NCBI GenBank assembly: GCA_019118325.1
Contig: DWZE01000042.1
Coordinates: forward strand, 1-64,000
DNA length: 64,000 bases
Origin: Candidatus Bacteroides intestinavium
GTDB lineage: Bacteria; Bacteroidota; Bacteroidia; Bacteroidales; Bacteroidaceae
Reading direction: 5' to 3'
Position 1 is the stretch's first letter. Every line of letters starts with the position of its first letter. This document shows positions 25,663-34,914 of the stretch, in pieces. A program made the translations under genes and the position numbers. The notes beneath the pieces were generated by a model. It did no database searches, had not been told where the DNA came from, and worked only from the letters and a program-made list of their open reading frames with translations.

Positions 25663-26136
25663 ATGAAGACAACCCTGCTTGTAGTGGGCCGCACCGTCGA
25701 ACCCCACTTCATCACCGCCATCGACGACTATGTGCAACGCACACGCCGCTATCTGTCGTTCGACCTGGAGGTCATCCCCGAACTGAAGAACACCCGGAGC
25801 CTCTCCACCGACGTGCAGAAGGAACGGGAAGCCGACCTCATCCTGAAAGCGCTCCAGCCGGGCGACGTGGTGGTGCTTCTGGACGAAGGAGGCAAGGAAA
25901 TGCGCTCCGTGGAATTCGCCGAGTATATGAGGCGCAAGATGAACACGGTCAGCCGGCGGCTGGTCTTCGTGGTGGGCGGCCCCTACGGCTTTTCCCGGCG
26001 GGTGTACGAGGCAGCACAGGAGAAAATCTCCCTCTCACGCATGACCTTCTCCCACCAGATGGTACGCCTCATCTTCGTGGAGCAACTCTACCGGGCCATG
26101 AGCATCCTGCACGGCAGTCCCTACCACCATGAATAA
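25663..26136 (+). CDS. rlmH: 23S rRNA (pseudouridine1915-N3)-methyltransferase RlmH
   Basis: RlmH is a small SPOUT methyltransferase that modifies pseudouridine 1915 in helix 69 of 23S rRNA. The 157-residue length matches the family. FVVGGPYGFSRRVYEAAQ is the SAM-binding knot and SLSRMTFSHQMVRLIFVEQL the conserved C-terminal part, with LDEGGKEMRSVEFAEYM in the middle. The start is the MKTTLLVVGR Met; upstream in-frame codons are AT-rich and lie before the promoter. Confidence 0.97.
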   Translation: MKTTLLVVGRTVEPHFITAIDDYVQRTRRYLSFDLEVIPELKNTRSLSTDVQKEREADLILKALQPGDVVVLLDEGGKEMRSVEFAEYMRRKMNTVSRRLVFVVGGPYGFSRRVYEAAQEKISLSRMTFSHQMVRLIFVEQLYRAMSILHGSPYHHE

Positions 26137-26202
26137 AGCGGAGTGCCATGCATGGTTTTCTGAAAATAAAAACGTACTTTTATCACCCATAAATCATCCG
26201 AT

Positions 26203-27270
26203 ATGAAAACAGCTCTCATCTCAGGCATCACGGGTCAGGACGGCTCTTTCCTGGCCGAATTTCTCCTCCAGAAAGGATATGAAGTACACGGCATCCTGCG
26301 CCGTTCATCTTCGTTCAACACCGGACGCATCGAACACCTATACTTTGACGAATGGGTGCGCGACATGAAGCAGAAGCGCCTGGTCAACCTGCACTATGGC
26401 GACATGACGGACAGCAGCAGCCTCATCCGCATCATCCAGGAGGTGCAGCCCGACGAAATCTACAACCTGGCCGCCCAGAGCCACGTGAAGGTCAGCTTCG
26501 AAGTGCCCGAATACACGGCCGAGACCGATGCCGTGGGCACCCTGCGCATGCTGGAAGCCGTCCGCATCCTGGGTATGGAGAAGAAGACGAAAATCTACCA
26601 GGCCTCCACCTCCGAACTCTTCGGCAAGGTGCAGGAGGTTCCCCAACGGGAGACGACCCCCTTCTATCCGCGCAGCCCCTACGGCGTGGCCAAGCAATAC
26701 GGCTTCTGGATAACGAAGAACTACCGCGAGAGTTACGGAATGTTCGCCGTCAACGGCATCCTCTTCAACCACGAAAGCGAGCGCCGGGGCGAAACCTTCG
26801 TCACCCGCAAGATTACGCTGGCCGCCGCCCGCATCGTCCGGGGCCTGCAGGACAAGCTCTACCTGGGCAACCTGGACGCCCGCCGCGACTGGGGCTATGC
26901 CAAGGACTACGTAGAGTGCATGTGGCTCATCCTGCAACACCCCACTCCCGAGGACTTCGTCATCGCCACGGGCGAGATGCACACCGTCCGCGAGTTCTGT
27001 ACCCTGGCCTTCCAAGAGGCCGACATCAACCTGCGTTGGGAAGGTGAAGGCATCCATGAAAAAGGTATCGACACCCGCACAGGCCGGGTGCTGGTAGAGG
27101 TAGACCCCAAATATTTCCGCCCTGCCGAGGTGGAACAACTCCTGGGCGACCCCACCAAGGCCAAGACCCTGCTGGGCTGGAATCCGCGGCAAACCAGCTT
27201 CGAGGAACTGGTGCGGATTATGGTGAGGCATGATCTGCGGACAGTGGAACGTGGCAAGGATACGTTGTAA
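26203..27270 (+). CDS. gmd: GDP-mannose 4,6-dehydratase
   Basis: It converts GDP-mannose to GDP-4-keto-6-deoxymannose, first step to GDP-L-fucose for Bacteroides surface glycans. The 355-residue protein is an extended SDR: NAD(P)-binding [19 protein letters not shown] at the N terminus, [13 protein letters not shown], and [17 protein letters not shown] with catalytic Tyr and Lys. [19 protein letters not shown] is diagnostic. Its usual partner fcl is 13 kb away. A -7-like TACTTTTA (26175-26182) lies 21 bp upstream of the ATG. Confidence 0.98.
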   Translation: MKTALISGITGQDGSFLAEFLLQKGYEVHGILRRSSSFNTGRIEHLYFDEWVRDMKQKRLVNLHYGDMTDSSSLIRIIQEVQPDEIYNLAAQSHVKVSFEVPEYTAETDAVGTLRMLEAVRILGMEKKTKIYQASTSELFGKVQEVPQRETTPFYPRSPYGVAKQYGFWITKNYRESYGMFAVNGILFNHESERRGETFVTRKITLAAARIVRGLQDKLYLGNLDARRDWGYAKDYVECMWLILQHPTPEDFVIATGEMHTVREFCTLAFQEADINLRWEGEGIHEKGIDTRTGRVLVEVDPKYFRPAEVEQLLGDPTKAKTLLGWNPRQTSFEELVRIMVRHDLRTVERGKDTL

Positions 27271-27386
27271 TCGGCCGATATGCTAAGTGCCCTCGCGTTT
27301 CTCTATGACAATCCTGTAAGCACGACTTGTAGAGTTTCAGTCTTCCTAGTTACAGGAACAGAGGGCGGTAACGGCTGTACATATTA

Positions 27387-27989
27387 TTATAGGTGTATTA
27401 ATGTTCCAGGCTCCTGTGTCAGCTCATACCGGTCGTTCACCAATGCGGAATTGGCATAAAGGATGCTGTCCACTTCCTCTATGCCGCGGGCATCGTGTAT
27501 ATGGCCGAAAAGATGGATGCGAGGCTTGATGCGGGTGATTTGTTGGAGCAGGGCGTAATTTCCCCAGTGGATATTTCCCGAAAAGTCACATATGCCCAAT
27601 GGGGGTTGGTGGCTGATCAGGATATCCGTACCGGGAGGAATCCGGTGGATTTGTTGTTCGTATGCACCTGCTAGGTCATCACCTACAAACATGGGCATTC
27701 CGTAGAAGTGCAAACCTTCTATTGCCATGCCCGAGTTGCAGAGATAATGCACATGCTCCGGCAGCCCTTCCAATTGGGCTTGGTAAAGGCAATCGTCATG
27801 GTTTCCGGCGATAAATATTTTGTGCGGATGAGGGAGGGAAGACAGCCATTCGATAAAGTCAAAGGCTTCTTCCTCCGTGCCCGCCATGGTGAAGTCCCCG
27901 GAGTGGACAAGCACGTCTGCATCGGGTAAGGCGTGGAGTTGCCGGTGCAAGCCGTGCGTGTCCGAGAGGTGTAGTATGGTCTGTATCAT
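27387..27989 (-). CDS. Calcineurin-like metallophosphoesterase
   Basis: A 200-residue cytosolic metallophosphatase: ILHLSDTHGLHRQL, VHSGDFTMAG, IAGNHDDCLYQ, ILISHQPPLG and HLFGHIHDARG supply all metal ligands. There is no signal peptide. The substrate is unknown; phosphodiesterase activity on nucleotides or nucleic acid is likely for this small type. It is the last gene of a leftward group that also contains a nuclease-like gene, with 39 bp to the gene upstream. Confidence 0.88.
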   Translation of the reverse strand: MIQTILHLSDTHGLHRQLHALPDADVLVHSGDFTMAGTEEEAFDFIEWLSSLPHPHKIFIAGNHDDCLYQAQLEGLPEHVHYLCNSGMAIEGLHFYGMPMFVGDDLAGAYEQQIHRIPPGTDILISHQPPLGICDFSGNIHWGNYALLQQITRIKPRIHLFGHIHDARGIEEVDSILYANSALVNDRYELTQEPGTLIHL

Positions 27990-28028
27990 TCTAGCGGTAA
28001 TCGTCAGTATTTCCGTCTTTGGGCAGTT

Positions 28029-28949
28029 TTAGGATTGCTTCAGCCTTTCGATCCAGTTCCGTTCGGCTTTTTCCCCGATTTCCTGCAATCGTCGGGCTTG
28101 CTCGTCGGTGAACTGCAAGATGCGTACGTCGCCTGCGACATGTTCATGCAACTTGTCCATGTAACCCATGTCCGCCACCTTATCCAGGTCGTCAAGTATT
28201 TCCTTGTTGATACCCGGTTCTTGCGCGATTTTTTCCATCAGCGGGATGGACAGGCGATGGTTATACGCGAGATGCATGGACATCAGTTTGGCATAGAGCT
28301 TACGTCTCAGTTTGACAGGTACATCCTTGATGGGCGCAAATACAAACGGAGCCTCCGGGTGGCTATGCGTATCCCCGTTCCCTAACGAATAGGTAAGGTA
28401 ACAATAGTCTGAGGTATCCCAGTAAGTATCCCTTTTGCAACGAGGCTCGTCTTGTTCCCATCTCTTTTTACAAATCTCATATTTTTTAGTCGAAGGGGGA
28501 AGTGCCGCAATGATTTCCAAGGAGGCATATCCATAATCCACAACCTCTACGATGTCCCCAATCTGGAACTTTATCTTTTCTTCCGGCACGCCGTAGAAAG
28601 GTAGCAGGTCCGACGATTTATCCGGAGTGGTGTAGACAAAGTCGTCGTTCGGTTCTCCCATCCGGGTATAAGTGTGTATGGAAATTCCGTTCCAGGGTAT
28701 AAAGGGCTCGTTCAAAGCGAGTTCTCGTATGCTATAACCAATGGTGGTCGCCAAGTCATAGTCCTTTTCTCCTTCCTTTTCCGCTTCAGCCTTTTCTTTC
28801 AAAGCCTCGGCAACAATACCTTTCATAGCGTTTTCCGCTTTTTCAAGTGTGGTAAACAGGCCGTAATTGTTATCATGGGCTTTCCGGGAAGGATAGCGAT
28901 TGGTCCATGCATAGATTTGTTTAAGTTCAAAGATGGTTTTATGGGTCAT
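28029..28949 (-). CDS. Hypothetical protein in nuclease-containing operon
   Basis: Not recognised. The 306-residue protein is soluble and acidic. The N-terminal part (FELKQIYAWTNRY, GLFTTLEKAENAMKGIVAEA) looks like a small alpha/beta unit that recurs in Bacteroides hypothetical proteins. The middle has a beta-rich stretch IKFQIGDIVEVVDYGYASLE, and four Cys lie around CKKRWEQDEPRCKRDTYW. The C-terminal third is helical. It sits 62 bp after the RNase J-like gene and before the phosphoesterase. It is AT-richer than flanking housekeeping genes. Confidence 0.75.
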   Translation of the reverse strand: MTHKTIFELKQIYAWTNRYPSRKAHDNNYGLFTTLEKAENAMKGIVAEALKEKAEAEKEGEKDYDLATTIGYSIRELALNEPFIPWNGISIHTYTRMGEPNDDFVYTTPDKSSDLLPFYGVPEEKIKFQIGDIVEVVDYGYASLEIIAALPPSTKKYEICKKRWEQDEPRCKRDTYWDTSDYCYLTYSLGNGDTHSHPEAPFVFAPIKDVPVKLRRKLYAKLMSMHLAYNHRLSIPLMEKIAQEPGINKEILDDLDKVADMGYMDKLHEHVAGDVRILQFTDEQARRLQEIGEKAERNWIERLKQS

Positions 28950-29011
28950 AAGCCTATCTGTTAGGTAGTTTGAATTTTTTTTCTGATGAAATGTGTGAGT
29001 AGTTCTCCCGA

Positions 29012-30277
29012 TTAAGTCGTAGCGATGTAGGTTTCTCCGTCTTGGATCAGGATGATGGGAGCTATGCTGCCAAACAAGGTTTCAAACCTTTCCGGATGTT
29101 CCGTATGGATGGGGATGATACCTTTCCGCGGCTTCACTTGCCAGAAGAGTTTTTCCAGCGTTTGGATGTCGCAATGCCCGCTGGTGTGCATGGATTTGTA
29201 GCCGGGATAGTGTGAAAGCGCCTCCTTCATGTCAGCGTTGAGAGTCGTAGGAGAACTTTCGTCCAAATAACCTTCCCACATGGAGTAATACAAAGTTTGG
29301 TCTTGGTCTCCGTCAAACGTGGAAACAAAATTCCAGAAATGCCGGTTATTCCTGATAGGCATGCAGAAACCTTTGCTTTTCATCAGGTTCAGCAACCTTT
29401 CCGGGAAAAAATAATTGCCGTCTTTGTACCGTTTGGGGACGTAGACCTGTTCCCTGATCTGGTAGAAACTGGTGTAAACGCCATGGTTGGAAGCGACGAT
29501 ATCCATTAATTTCTTTTGATAATTATCGCATACGAAGATACGTCCGGCTTGGTAAGCCGCATGATAGAGCGAGAATATACGGTCAATGTTAGTGCTGGCT
29601 GTCAAGACAAAGTTATATTTGCTTTGGCGGAATTCTTCGATGAACCGACGTTGAAGAGTCTGTTCGCTCTCTATTTCTACCGTGCGGTAGATGTTGGTTC
29701 CTTCAGAAATGATGTAATCTATCTCTTTGGCATATACAGCCATCAGCTTGGGCAAAGCCTTGCTGCGGAAGCCGTGCCCCCGGAAATCACCCGTGTATAG
29801 CAGCCGTGTACCTCCGGCTTCTATGACAAACATGTAAGCATCAAAGGCAGAGTGGTCCACCATCAAGGGGATGATTCGGAAAGGGCCGATTGACATATCC
29901 TTGCCGGGCGTAAAGGTATGTACGTTTTCCATACGTTTCAGGATTCTTTCCATTTTTTCTTTTCCGTCCGGTTGCAAAATGTTGAACAGATAGTTTTTCG
30001 TGCATTTATAGATTTCCAGAGCGGTTTTTCCCATGTAAATCGGGACCTCATGTTGGGCTTCAAGGATTCTCCCGATGTGATCCTCGTGGTAGTGGGTGAT
30101 GAAGAGCGCACTACGGGTCGTATCGCCCTGAGTCAAACCTTCAATCGGTATGGATTCGGTATTGGGGGTGCCGGGCAAGGGTTCTCCCAGGTCGATAAAC
30201 AATCGGTAATCTTCGTGGTTGATTTCAGTGATGCACCCACCAATTTGATGGGTGCCGCGATGGATGGTAATTTTCAT
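29012..30277 (-). CDS. RNase J-like beta-CASP metallo-beta-lactamase nuclease
   Basis: A 421-residue protein with all signs of an RNA- or DNA-cutting beta-CASP enzyme. ITHYHEDHIG (HxHxDH at 62-67), VDHSAFDAY (His142), YTGDFRGHG (Asp164), ISEGTN (Glu192), TASTNIDRI, TSGHCD (His368) and IPIHTEH (His391) match RNase J order. It lacks the extra C-terminal domain of full RNase J (about 550 residues). The start at MKITIHRG (30277) is an ATG; the longer frame would use TTG. An eight-base C tract sits upstream of the start on the coding strand. Confidence 0.88.
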   Translation of the reverse strand: MKITIHRGTHQIGGCITEINHEDYRLFIDLGEPLPGTPNTESIPIEGLTQGDTTRSALFITHYHEDHIGRILEAQHEVPIYMGKTALEIYKCTKNYLFNILQPDGKEKMERILKRMENVHTFTPGKDMSIGPFRIIPLMVDHSAFDAYMFVIEAGGTRLLYTGDFRGHGFRSKALPKLMAVYAKEIDYIISEGTNIYRTVEIESEQTLQRRFIEEFRQSKYNFVLTASTNIDRIFSLYHAAYQAGRIFVCDNYQKKLMDIVASNHGVYTSFYQIREQVYVPKRYKDGNYFFPERLLNLMKSKGFCMPIRNNRHFWNFVSTFDGDQDQTLYYSMWEGYLDESSPTTLNADMKEALSHYPGYKSMHTSGHCDIQTLEKLFWQVKPRKGIIPIHTEHPERFETLFGSIAPIILIQDGETYIATT

Positions 30278-30289
30278 ACTGTTTTGCAA

Positions 30290-30297
30290 GGGGGGGG
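30290..30297 (-). repeat. Homopolymer C8 tract upstream of the RNase J-like start
   Basis: Eight G on the + strand (C on the coding strand) lie 12 bp before the ATG at 30277, where spacing to translation signals could matter. Such tracts can change length by slippage. Confidence 0.6.
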
Positions 30298-30310
30298 AAA
30301 ATGGGTTATT

Positions 30311-31057
30311 TTATTTAGTTTCATTGATTGCATTTACCGGTTCGATGCTGATGTGTTGCACTTTCTTGCATTTTTCGCTTCGGAGCTTGAGAAAGATTTC
30401 CGCTTTCAGGTCTTCCGCGCTTATTTCCGGTCGATAGTTGATGTCCAGCATGTTGCATAACGCCCGAAAGTTGTTGCAGAACGTGTATTTGTGAAATTCT
30501 CCCCGGTTATCTATCCATTCGATATTGAGGTTCCACAGGCTATTCGTCTGTCGTAATTCTGCGATGTTTCTGAAATTTCTGAGCAACTCGATCTCATTTT
30601 CCAGTTCGGCTATCAGATGGTCTACCTGTATATCCTTTCCATCTCCGATGCCCATTCCCAGGAAGCAATAGATTTGTTTCCGGCTGATGTCGTATGTCTT
30701 TTCCATCTCCGCCAAACCCATGCCCTTGCACGAAGCCTTGCAGATGGCATCTTCCAAGCTGATAGCCAATTCGCTTCTGAGCAGGCTCATGGCACCATCA
30801 TTAGAGGGCCTTTGTCTTTTGTTCTGTTTGGATTTGGCGTAGCTGTTTTGAAATTTGTAAAATTGTTCTTCGGTCAGGTGAAGATATGGCTTCATGTCAT
30901 TCAGGTAGTCCAGATTCAAGATGATTTCTTTATTGGCCAGTTCTTCCAATCCCTCCATGATTTGGTCGTAATTCAAGCCTAATTCCTCGGAGATTTGGTC
31001 CAAGGGACGATAAAGATCTGTCTTGTCCAAAAGTTCTGCTAGGTTTTTTGCGTCCAT
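30311..31057 (-). CDS. Helix-turn-helix-like hypothetical protein, first gene of nuclease operon
   Basis: Not recognised as a family. The N-terminal 45 residues read like a winged helix (RPLDQISEELGLNYDQIMEG, LEELANKEIIL). A second helix-turn-helix-like segment is GLAEMEKTYDISRKQIYCFL, followed by a coiled stretch (VDHLIAELENEIELLRNFRN). The length is 248 residues with no membrane segment. It lies 33 bp before the nuclease gene and could be its regulator or DNA-binding partner. Confidence 0.75.
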   Translation of the reverse strand: MDAKNLAELLDKTDLYRPLDQISEELGLNYDQIMEGLEELANKEIILNLDYLNDMKPYLHLTEEQFYKFQNSYAKSKQNKRQRPSNDGAMSLLRSELAISLEDAICKASCKGMGLAEMEKTYDISRKQIYCFLGMGIGDGKDIQVDHLIAELENEIELLRNFRNIAELRQTNSLWNLNIEWIDNRGEFHKYTFCNNFRALCNMLDINYRPEISAEDLKAEIFLKLRSEKCKKVQHISIEPVNAINETK

Positions 31058-31252
31058 ATCGAATAGCTTTTTATAAGTTTATGTTCCTATATACGAAAAA
31101 CGAATTTTAATAGACGGGTAAATTGTTAAGAAGTATATATGATTAGGATGAGAAATAATCGATAAATTACTGTACGATAAACGATTTTATGATTTTGATA
31201 GTGCTTTATAGAAGATTTTCGTTAACCTTATTTATAGATTTCGTCATTGATA

Positions 31253-31299
31253 GCTGCATAAAAACTCAGCGCATGTAGCATTCTGAGTTTTTATGTAGC
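31253..31299. terminator. Strong two-way terminator
   Basis: A 17-bp stem with one mismatch (GCTGCATAAAAACTCAG with CTGAGTTTTTATGTAGC) surrounds a 13-base loop. It separates the PD-(D/E)XK gene from the nuclease operon and can stop transcripts on both strands. Confidence 0.8.
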
Positions 31300-31317
31300 T
31301 GTTTGGTCCGGTGTGTC

Positions 31318-31956
31318 TCACTTGCTTTCTTCTAGGTGAAGGATTTGGTTAGTTATGTCTCCTTGCTTTAATGAAAAACACCTGAATTCTATGCCTTCTC
31401 CTTTATTATTTATTTTGTCGTGAAGGCTATTGTAAGTACCCTTATTTGCGTTTTTTACTATTTCTATGAAATAGCGTAATGGATTGCCCTCTAATTCTTT
31501 GCTTTGGTTCAGTTTCAATATATCCTTCTGGTGGTCATGTTCATCTGGGTTATTGGCTTTGAATTCAATCAGTGCAATCCTCTGGAGTTTATTGTCGAAA
31601 ATAACCAAGTCGAAGTTTGCAGGATCTCCTTTACCATCTTCGTTATAGGACGGATTTTTATCTTTGAAGCAATACTTATCGCCTTTGGTTGGTGTTTCGA
31701 CAGAATAATACACATCCCAAGCGTTTCCTTCAGCTACAATTTCCTTGTTAAGCTGTTCTACAAAGATGAATCTGAGTTCTTGTTCGCTGATTCTTGTCTC
31801 TCCTTTACAAGAGTTGGGGAAAATAATTCGACTTCGTTTGGAAGATTCATCCAGACTTCCCTCTTTTTCTTTCTGATGATTATATACATCCTGGATGATT
31901 TCGAATGTGTTTTTAATCACATTCTCAATGTGTTTTTGGTGTTCTTGGTTCGTCAT
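31318..31956 (-). CDS. PD-(D/E)XK-like hypothetical nuclease
   Basis: A 212-residue protein not recognised by name. It carries FDLVIFDNKLQRIALIEFKA: an Asp (116) in a first strand and Glu-x-Lys (131-133) in the next, the core of restriction-endonuclease-like folds. An upstream Glu in ISEQELRFIFVEQL may complete the site. It is Lys/Asn-rich and AT-rich, unlike neighbours, which suggests transfer. It has its own transcript, ended by a strong hairpin 19 bp past the stop. A role in defence or DNA processing is inferred. Confidence 0.72.
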   Translation of the reverse strand: MTNQEHQKHIENVIKNTFEIIQDVYNHQKEKEGSLDESSKRSRIIFPNSCKGETRISEQELRFIFVEQLNKEIVAEGNAWDVYYSVETPTKGDKYCFKDKNPSYNEDGKGDPANFDLVIFDNKLQRIALIEFKANNPDEHDHQKDILKLNQSKELEGNPLRYFIEIVKNANKGTYNSLHDKINNKGEGIEFRCFSLKQGDITNQILHLEESK

Positions 31957-32472
31957 AATTCTTAGCAGAAATAAAGTTAATAATATGATATTTATATTGC
32001 AAATAGGGGTTAGCCCTTATTATGTTACAAAGCTAAGATTTTTTTCTGAATTTTCCACATAAACACTTCACTATTTTTCTATTAGTTTTTTAAAAAGTGG
32101 ATATCTGGTTCTCAAAAGCCACATCCGATAAGTGTCTTGGCCGGATGAAATTCCACCGGATAAGCAGATTGCGAGGATAATGCCTCATGAGGTACATATG
32201 AGCAAGAGGAGGAATATGTCGAAAGTGAAGAACGAAAAGGAATGTTCGCAACTGGCCTAAGCATAGGATGAAAAACAAAGTAAACAAACTTCTACGACCA
32301 TTTCATCTTACTTCTATGACCATTTCACCTTACTTCTATGACGGTTGAAGCATAGCTACATTTACCAAAACGTCACTTGGTGGAATGCGGGCAATTCATT
32401 TTTTCCTGCATTTATTAGCAGATTCTACCAGAAAGCCCTACATTTGCACACAAAACCATAAAGTGTGCAATC
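31957..32472. other. Intergenic region before the acyl-CoA ligase
   Basis: About 500 bp without a supported gene. It is AT-rich at the left. A tandem 22-bp array lies at 32288-32355. The -7 box TACATTTG (32439-32446) is the likely promoter of the ligase, 26 bp before its ATG. Short frames in 32090-32287 have no family resemblance. Confidence 0.5.
32288..32355. repeat. Tandem 22-bp repeat, ACTTCTATGACC type
   Basis: ACTTCTA begins at 32288, 32310 and 32332, exactly 22 bp apart. The unit is ACTTCTATGACCATTTCACC plus two bases. The third unit diverges into GGTTGAAGCATAG, which also occurs at 8651-8673. Confidence 0.85.
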
Positions 32473-34131
32473 ATGGAGCAAAGTTTTATCGCCTATATCA
32501 AGAACAGCATCCAGCAGAATTGGGACCTGGACGCGCTGACCGACTATAAAGGAACCACCCTGCAATACAAGGACGTGGCCCGCAAAATAGAAAAGCTGCA
32601 CATTCTTTTCGAGGAAAGCGGCATCCGGAAGGGAGACAAAATCGCCCTGTGCGGACGGAACAGTTCGCACTGGGGCGTTGCCTTCCTCGCCACGCTGACC
32701 TACGGAGCAGTGGCCGTGCCCATTCTGCATGAGTTCAAGGCAGACAATGTACACAACATCGTCAACCACTCCGAAGCCCGCCTGCTCTTCGTGGGCGACC
32801 AGGTGTGGGAGAACCTGAACGAACACGCCATGCCCCGGCTGGAAGGCATCATCCTGCTGCCCGACTTCTCCCTGCCTGTCTCCCGCAGCGAAAAACTGAC
32901 CTACGCCCGTGAACACCTCAACGCGATGTTCGGGCAGAAATATCCCAAGAACTTCCGCAAGGAACACATCTCCTACCACGAGGACCAACCCGAGGAACTG
33001 GCTGTCATCAACTATACCTCCGGGACCACCAGCTATTCCAAAGGCGTGATGCTGCCCTACCGGAGCCTGTGGAGCAACACGGCCTTTGCCTTCGAAGTAT
33101 TGCCCCTGAAGCGGGGAGACAGCGTAGTGTGTATGCTGCCCATGGCCCACATGTACGGATTGGCCTTCGAATTCCTTTATGAATTTGCCGTGGGATGCCA
33201 CATCTACTACCTGACCCGCATGCCCAGTCCGAAAATCATCTTCCAGGCCTTCGCCGAAATCAAGCCGAGCATCATCATCGCCGTGCCCCTCATCATCGAG
33301 AAGATAATCAAAAAGAACGTCCTGCCCAAACTGGAGACGCCCACAATGAAACTTCTCCTGAAGGTGCCGTTCGTCAACGACAAAATCAAAGCGACGGTGA
33401 AGGAACAGGTGACACAGGCTTTCGGCGGACGCTTCTCCGAGGTCATCATCGGCGGCGCGGCCTTCAACCAAGAAGTAGAACAGCTGCTCCGGATGATAGA
33501 TTTCCCCTACACCGTAGGCTACGGCATGACGGAATGCGGCCCCATCATCTGCTATGAAGACTGGAAACGCTTCAAGCCGGGTTCGTGCGGCAAGGCTGCC
33601 CCACGCATGGAGGTCCGCATCCTCTCGCCCGACCCGGCGAACGTGCCTGGGGAAATCATCTGCAGAGGAGCCAACGTCATGCTGGGCTATTACAAAAATC
33701 CGGAAGCCACGGCCGAAACGATTGACCAGGAAGGCTGGCTGCATACGGGCGACCTGGGCACGATGGATGCCCTGGGCAACGTCACCATCAAGGGACGCAG
33801 CAAGAATATGCTCCTTGGTCCCAGCGGACAGAATATTTACCCCGAAGAGATAGAAGACAAACTGAACAACCTGCCCTACGTGGCCGAATGCCTGGTGGTA
33901 CAGCAGAACGAACGTCTCGTGGGCCTGGTCTATCCCGACTTTGACGATGCCTACGCGCATGGCCTGACCCCGCAGGACATCGAACGGGTGATGGAGGAGA
34001 ACCGCGTGACGCTCAATCAGGAACTGCCGGCCTACAGCCAGCTGTCCAAGATGAAGATTTATCCGGAAGCGTTCGAAAAAACGCCGAAAAAGAGCATCAA
34101 ACGATTCCTGTATCAGGAGGCAAAAGGATAA
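32473..34131 (+). CDS. AMP-dependent long-chain acyl-CoA synthetase-like ligase
   Basis: A 552-residue adenylate-forming enzyme, expected to activate fatty acids to acyl-CoA or acyl-ACP. Motifs are NYTSGTTSYSKGVMLPYRS (phosphate loop), VGYGMTECGPI, GWLHTGDLGTMD and KGRSKNMLLGPSGQNIYPEE (hinge). The catalytic Lys lies in KTPKKSIKRFLYQ. Exact substrate cannot be inferred. It begins a two-gene rightward unit and lies 14 bp before the next gene. Confidence 0.94.
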   Translation: MEQSFIAYIKNSIQQNWDLDALTDYKGTTLQYKDVARKIEKLHILFEESGIRKGDKIALCGRNSSHWGVAFLATLTYGAVAVPILHEFKADNVHNIVNHSEARLLFVGDQVWENLNEHAMPRLEGIILLPDFSLPVSRSEKLTYAREHLNAMFGQKYPKNFRKEHISYHEDQPEELAVINYTSGTTSYSKGVMLPYRSLWSNTAFAFEVLPLKRGDSVVCMLPMAHMYGLAFEFLYEFAVGCHIYYLTRMPSPKIIFQAFAEIKPSIIIAVPLIIEKIIKKNVLPKLETPTMKLLLKVPFVNDKIKATVKEQVTQAFGGRFSEVIIGGAAFNQEVEQLLRMIDFPYTVGYGMTECGPIICYEDWKRFKPGSCGKAAPRMEVRILSPDPANVPGEIICRGANVMLGYYKNPEATAETIDQEGWLHTGDLGTMDALGNVTIKGRSKNMLLGPSGQNIYPEEIEDKLNNLPYVAECLVVQQNERLVGLVYPDFDDAYAHGLTPQDIERVMEENRVTLNQELPAYSQLSKMKIYPEAFEKTPKKSIKRFLYQEAKG

Positions 34132-34145
34132 ATGAGAACAAACAG

Positions 34146-34886
34146 ATGAAACAGCGATTTTATAAGACCGAGTGGTGGAAGAATACCATGACTTCCCTCG
34201 TCGGAACAGTAGTGGGTATCGTGTTGACATTCGGCACCACCTTTTATGTGGAGAAGAAAAACAAGGCAGAGATGGCCCATCAAACCGTGGTCATCACCTT
34301 GCATAACCTGGATGCCAGAATTGACAACCTAAAAGAAAGCACAGCCAAGATGAGCCATATAGATACCCTCTTCCAGGCTGTCCTCAAACATACCCCTACG
34401 GATTTGGATAAAATGAATCCGGATACACTATTGGCTGCCTACGATGCTTTTACCTACCTGGATATCCGCTTAAGCGAGAATGTTGCCGAATCCATCTTCT
34501 CCAACAGCATTGAGGTGTGGGAATACATGGACGACGAACGCATCATCGGGCGCATCAGCAACTGCTATATGGTCAGCAACTATTGCACAGAGACTCAAAA
34601 GGAACTACAGGCAGAACGGTTAGCGCTCTTCCAGGAGTTTCTAAAAACGCAGAAGTCCATGAAACGCACGCCCGAAACCGCCCGCACATTCTTCCAACGT
34701 CCAGAGGTGCAATTTTATCTTTCCAAACATGCTGCGCTCACTGAGTTCATAAGTAGCTATTCGATGAGAATTCTCACCCTGATGCACAACCGAAACAAGA
34801 AAGAGCTGGGCATCCAACAGGAAGAATTAGACGCCGCAGGCAACTTACTGAACGAAGAGGATTACAAAGAACTGGACGAATTATAG
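34146..34886 (+). CDS. Membrane-anchored coiled-coil hypothetical protein
   Basis: Not recognised. The 246-residue protein has one N-terminal membrane helix (SLVGTVVGIVLTFGTTFYVE, near 17-36) after a short positive start. The rest is helical and probably periplasmic or cytosolic coiled coil (HNLDARIDNLKESTAKMSHI). It follows the ligase by 14 bp and converges with fbp. Confidence 0.75.
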   Translation: MKQRFYKTEWWKNTMTSLVGTVVGIVLTFGTTFYVEKKNKAEMAHQTVVITLHNLDARIDNLKESTAKMSHIDTLFQAVLKHTPTDLDKMNPDTLLAAYDAFTYLDIRLSENVAESIFSNSIEVWEYMDDERIIGRISNCYMVSNYCTETQKELQAERLALFQEFLKTQKSMKRTPETARTFFQRPEVQFYLSKHAALTEFISSYSMRILTLMHNRNKKELGIQQEELDAAGNLLNEEDYKELDEL

Positions 34887-34914
34887 ATATGACAAGAGAA
34901 AAAGGCGGGAAAAC

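Noticed and set aside
25420-25721. Several short frames over the rlmH array
   Set aside because: A stop-free 22-bp unit gives open frames in all phases; no starts or homology.
32425-34230. 601-codon antisense frame over the acyl-CoA ligase
   Set aside because: The sense strand carries all adenylate-forming enzyme motifs.
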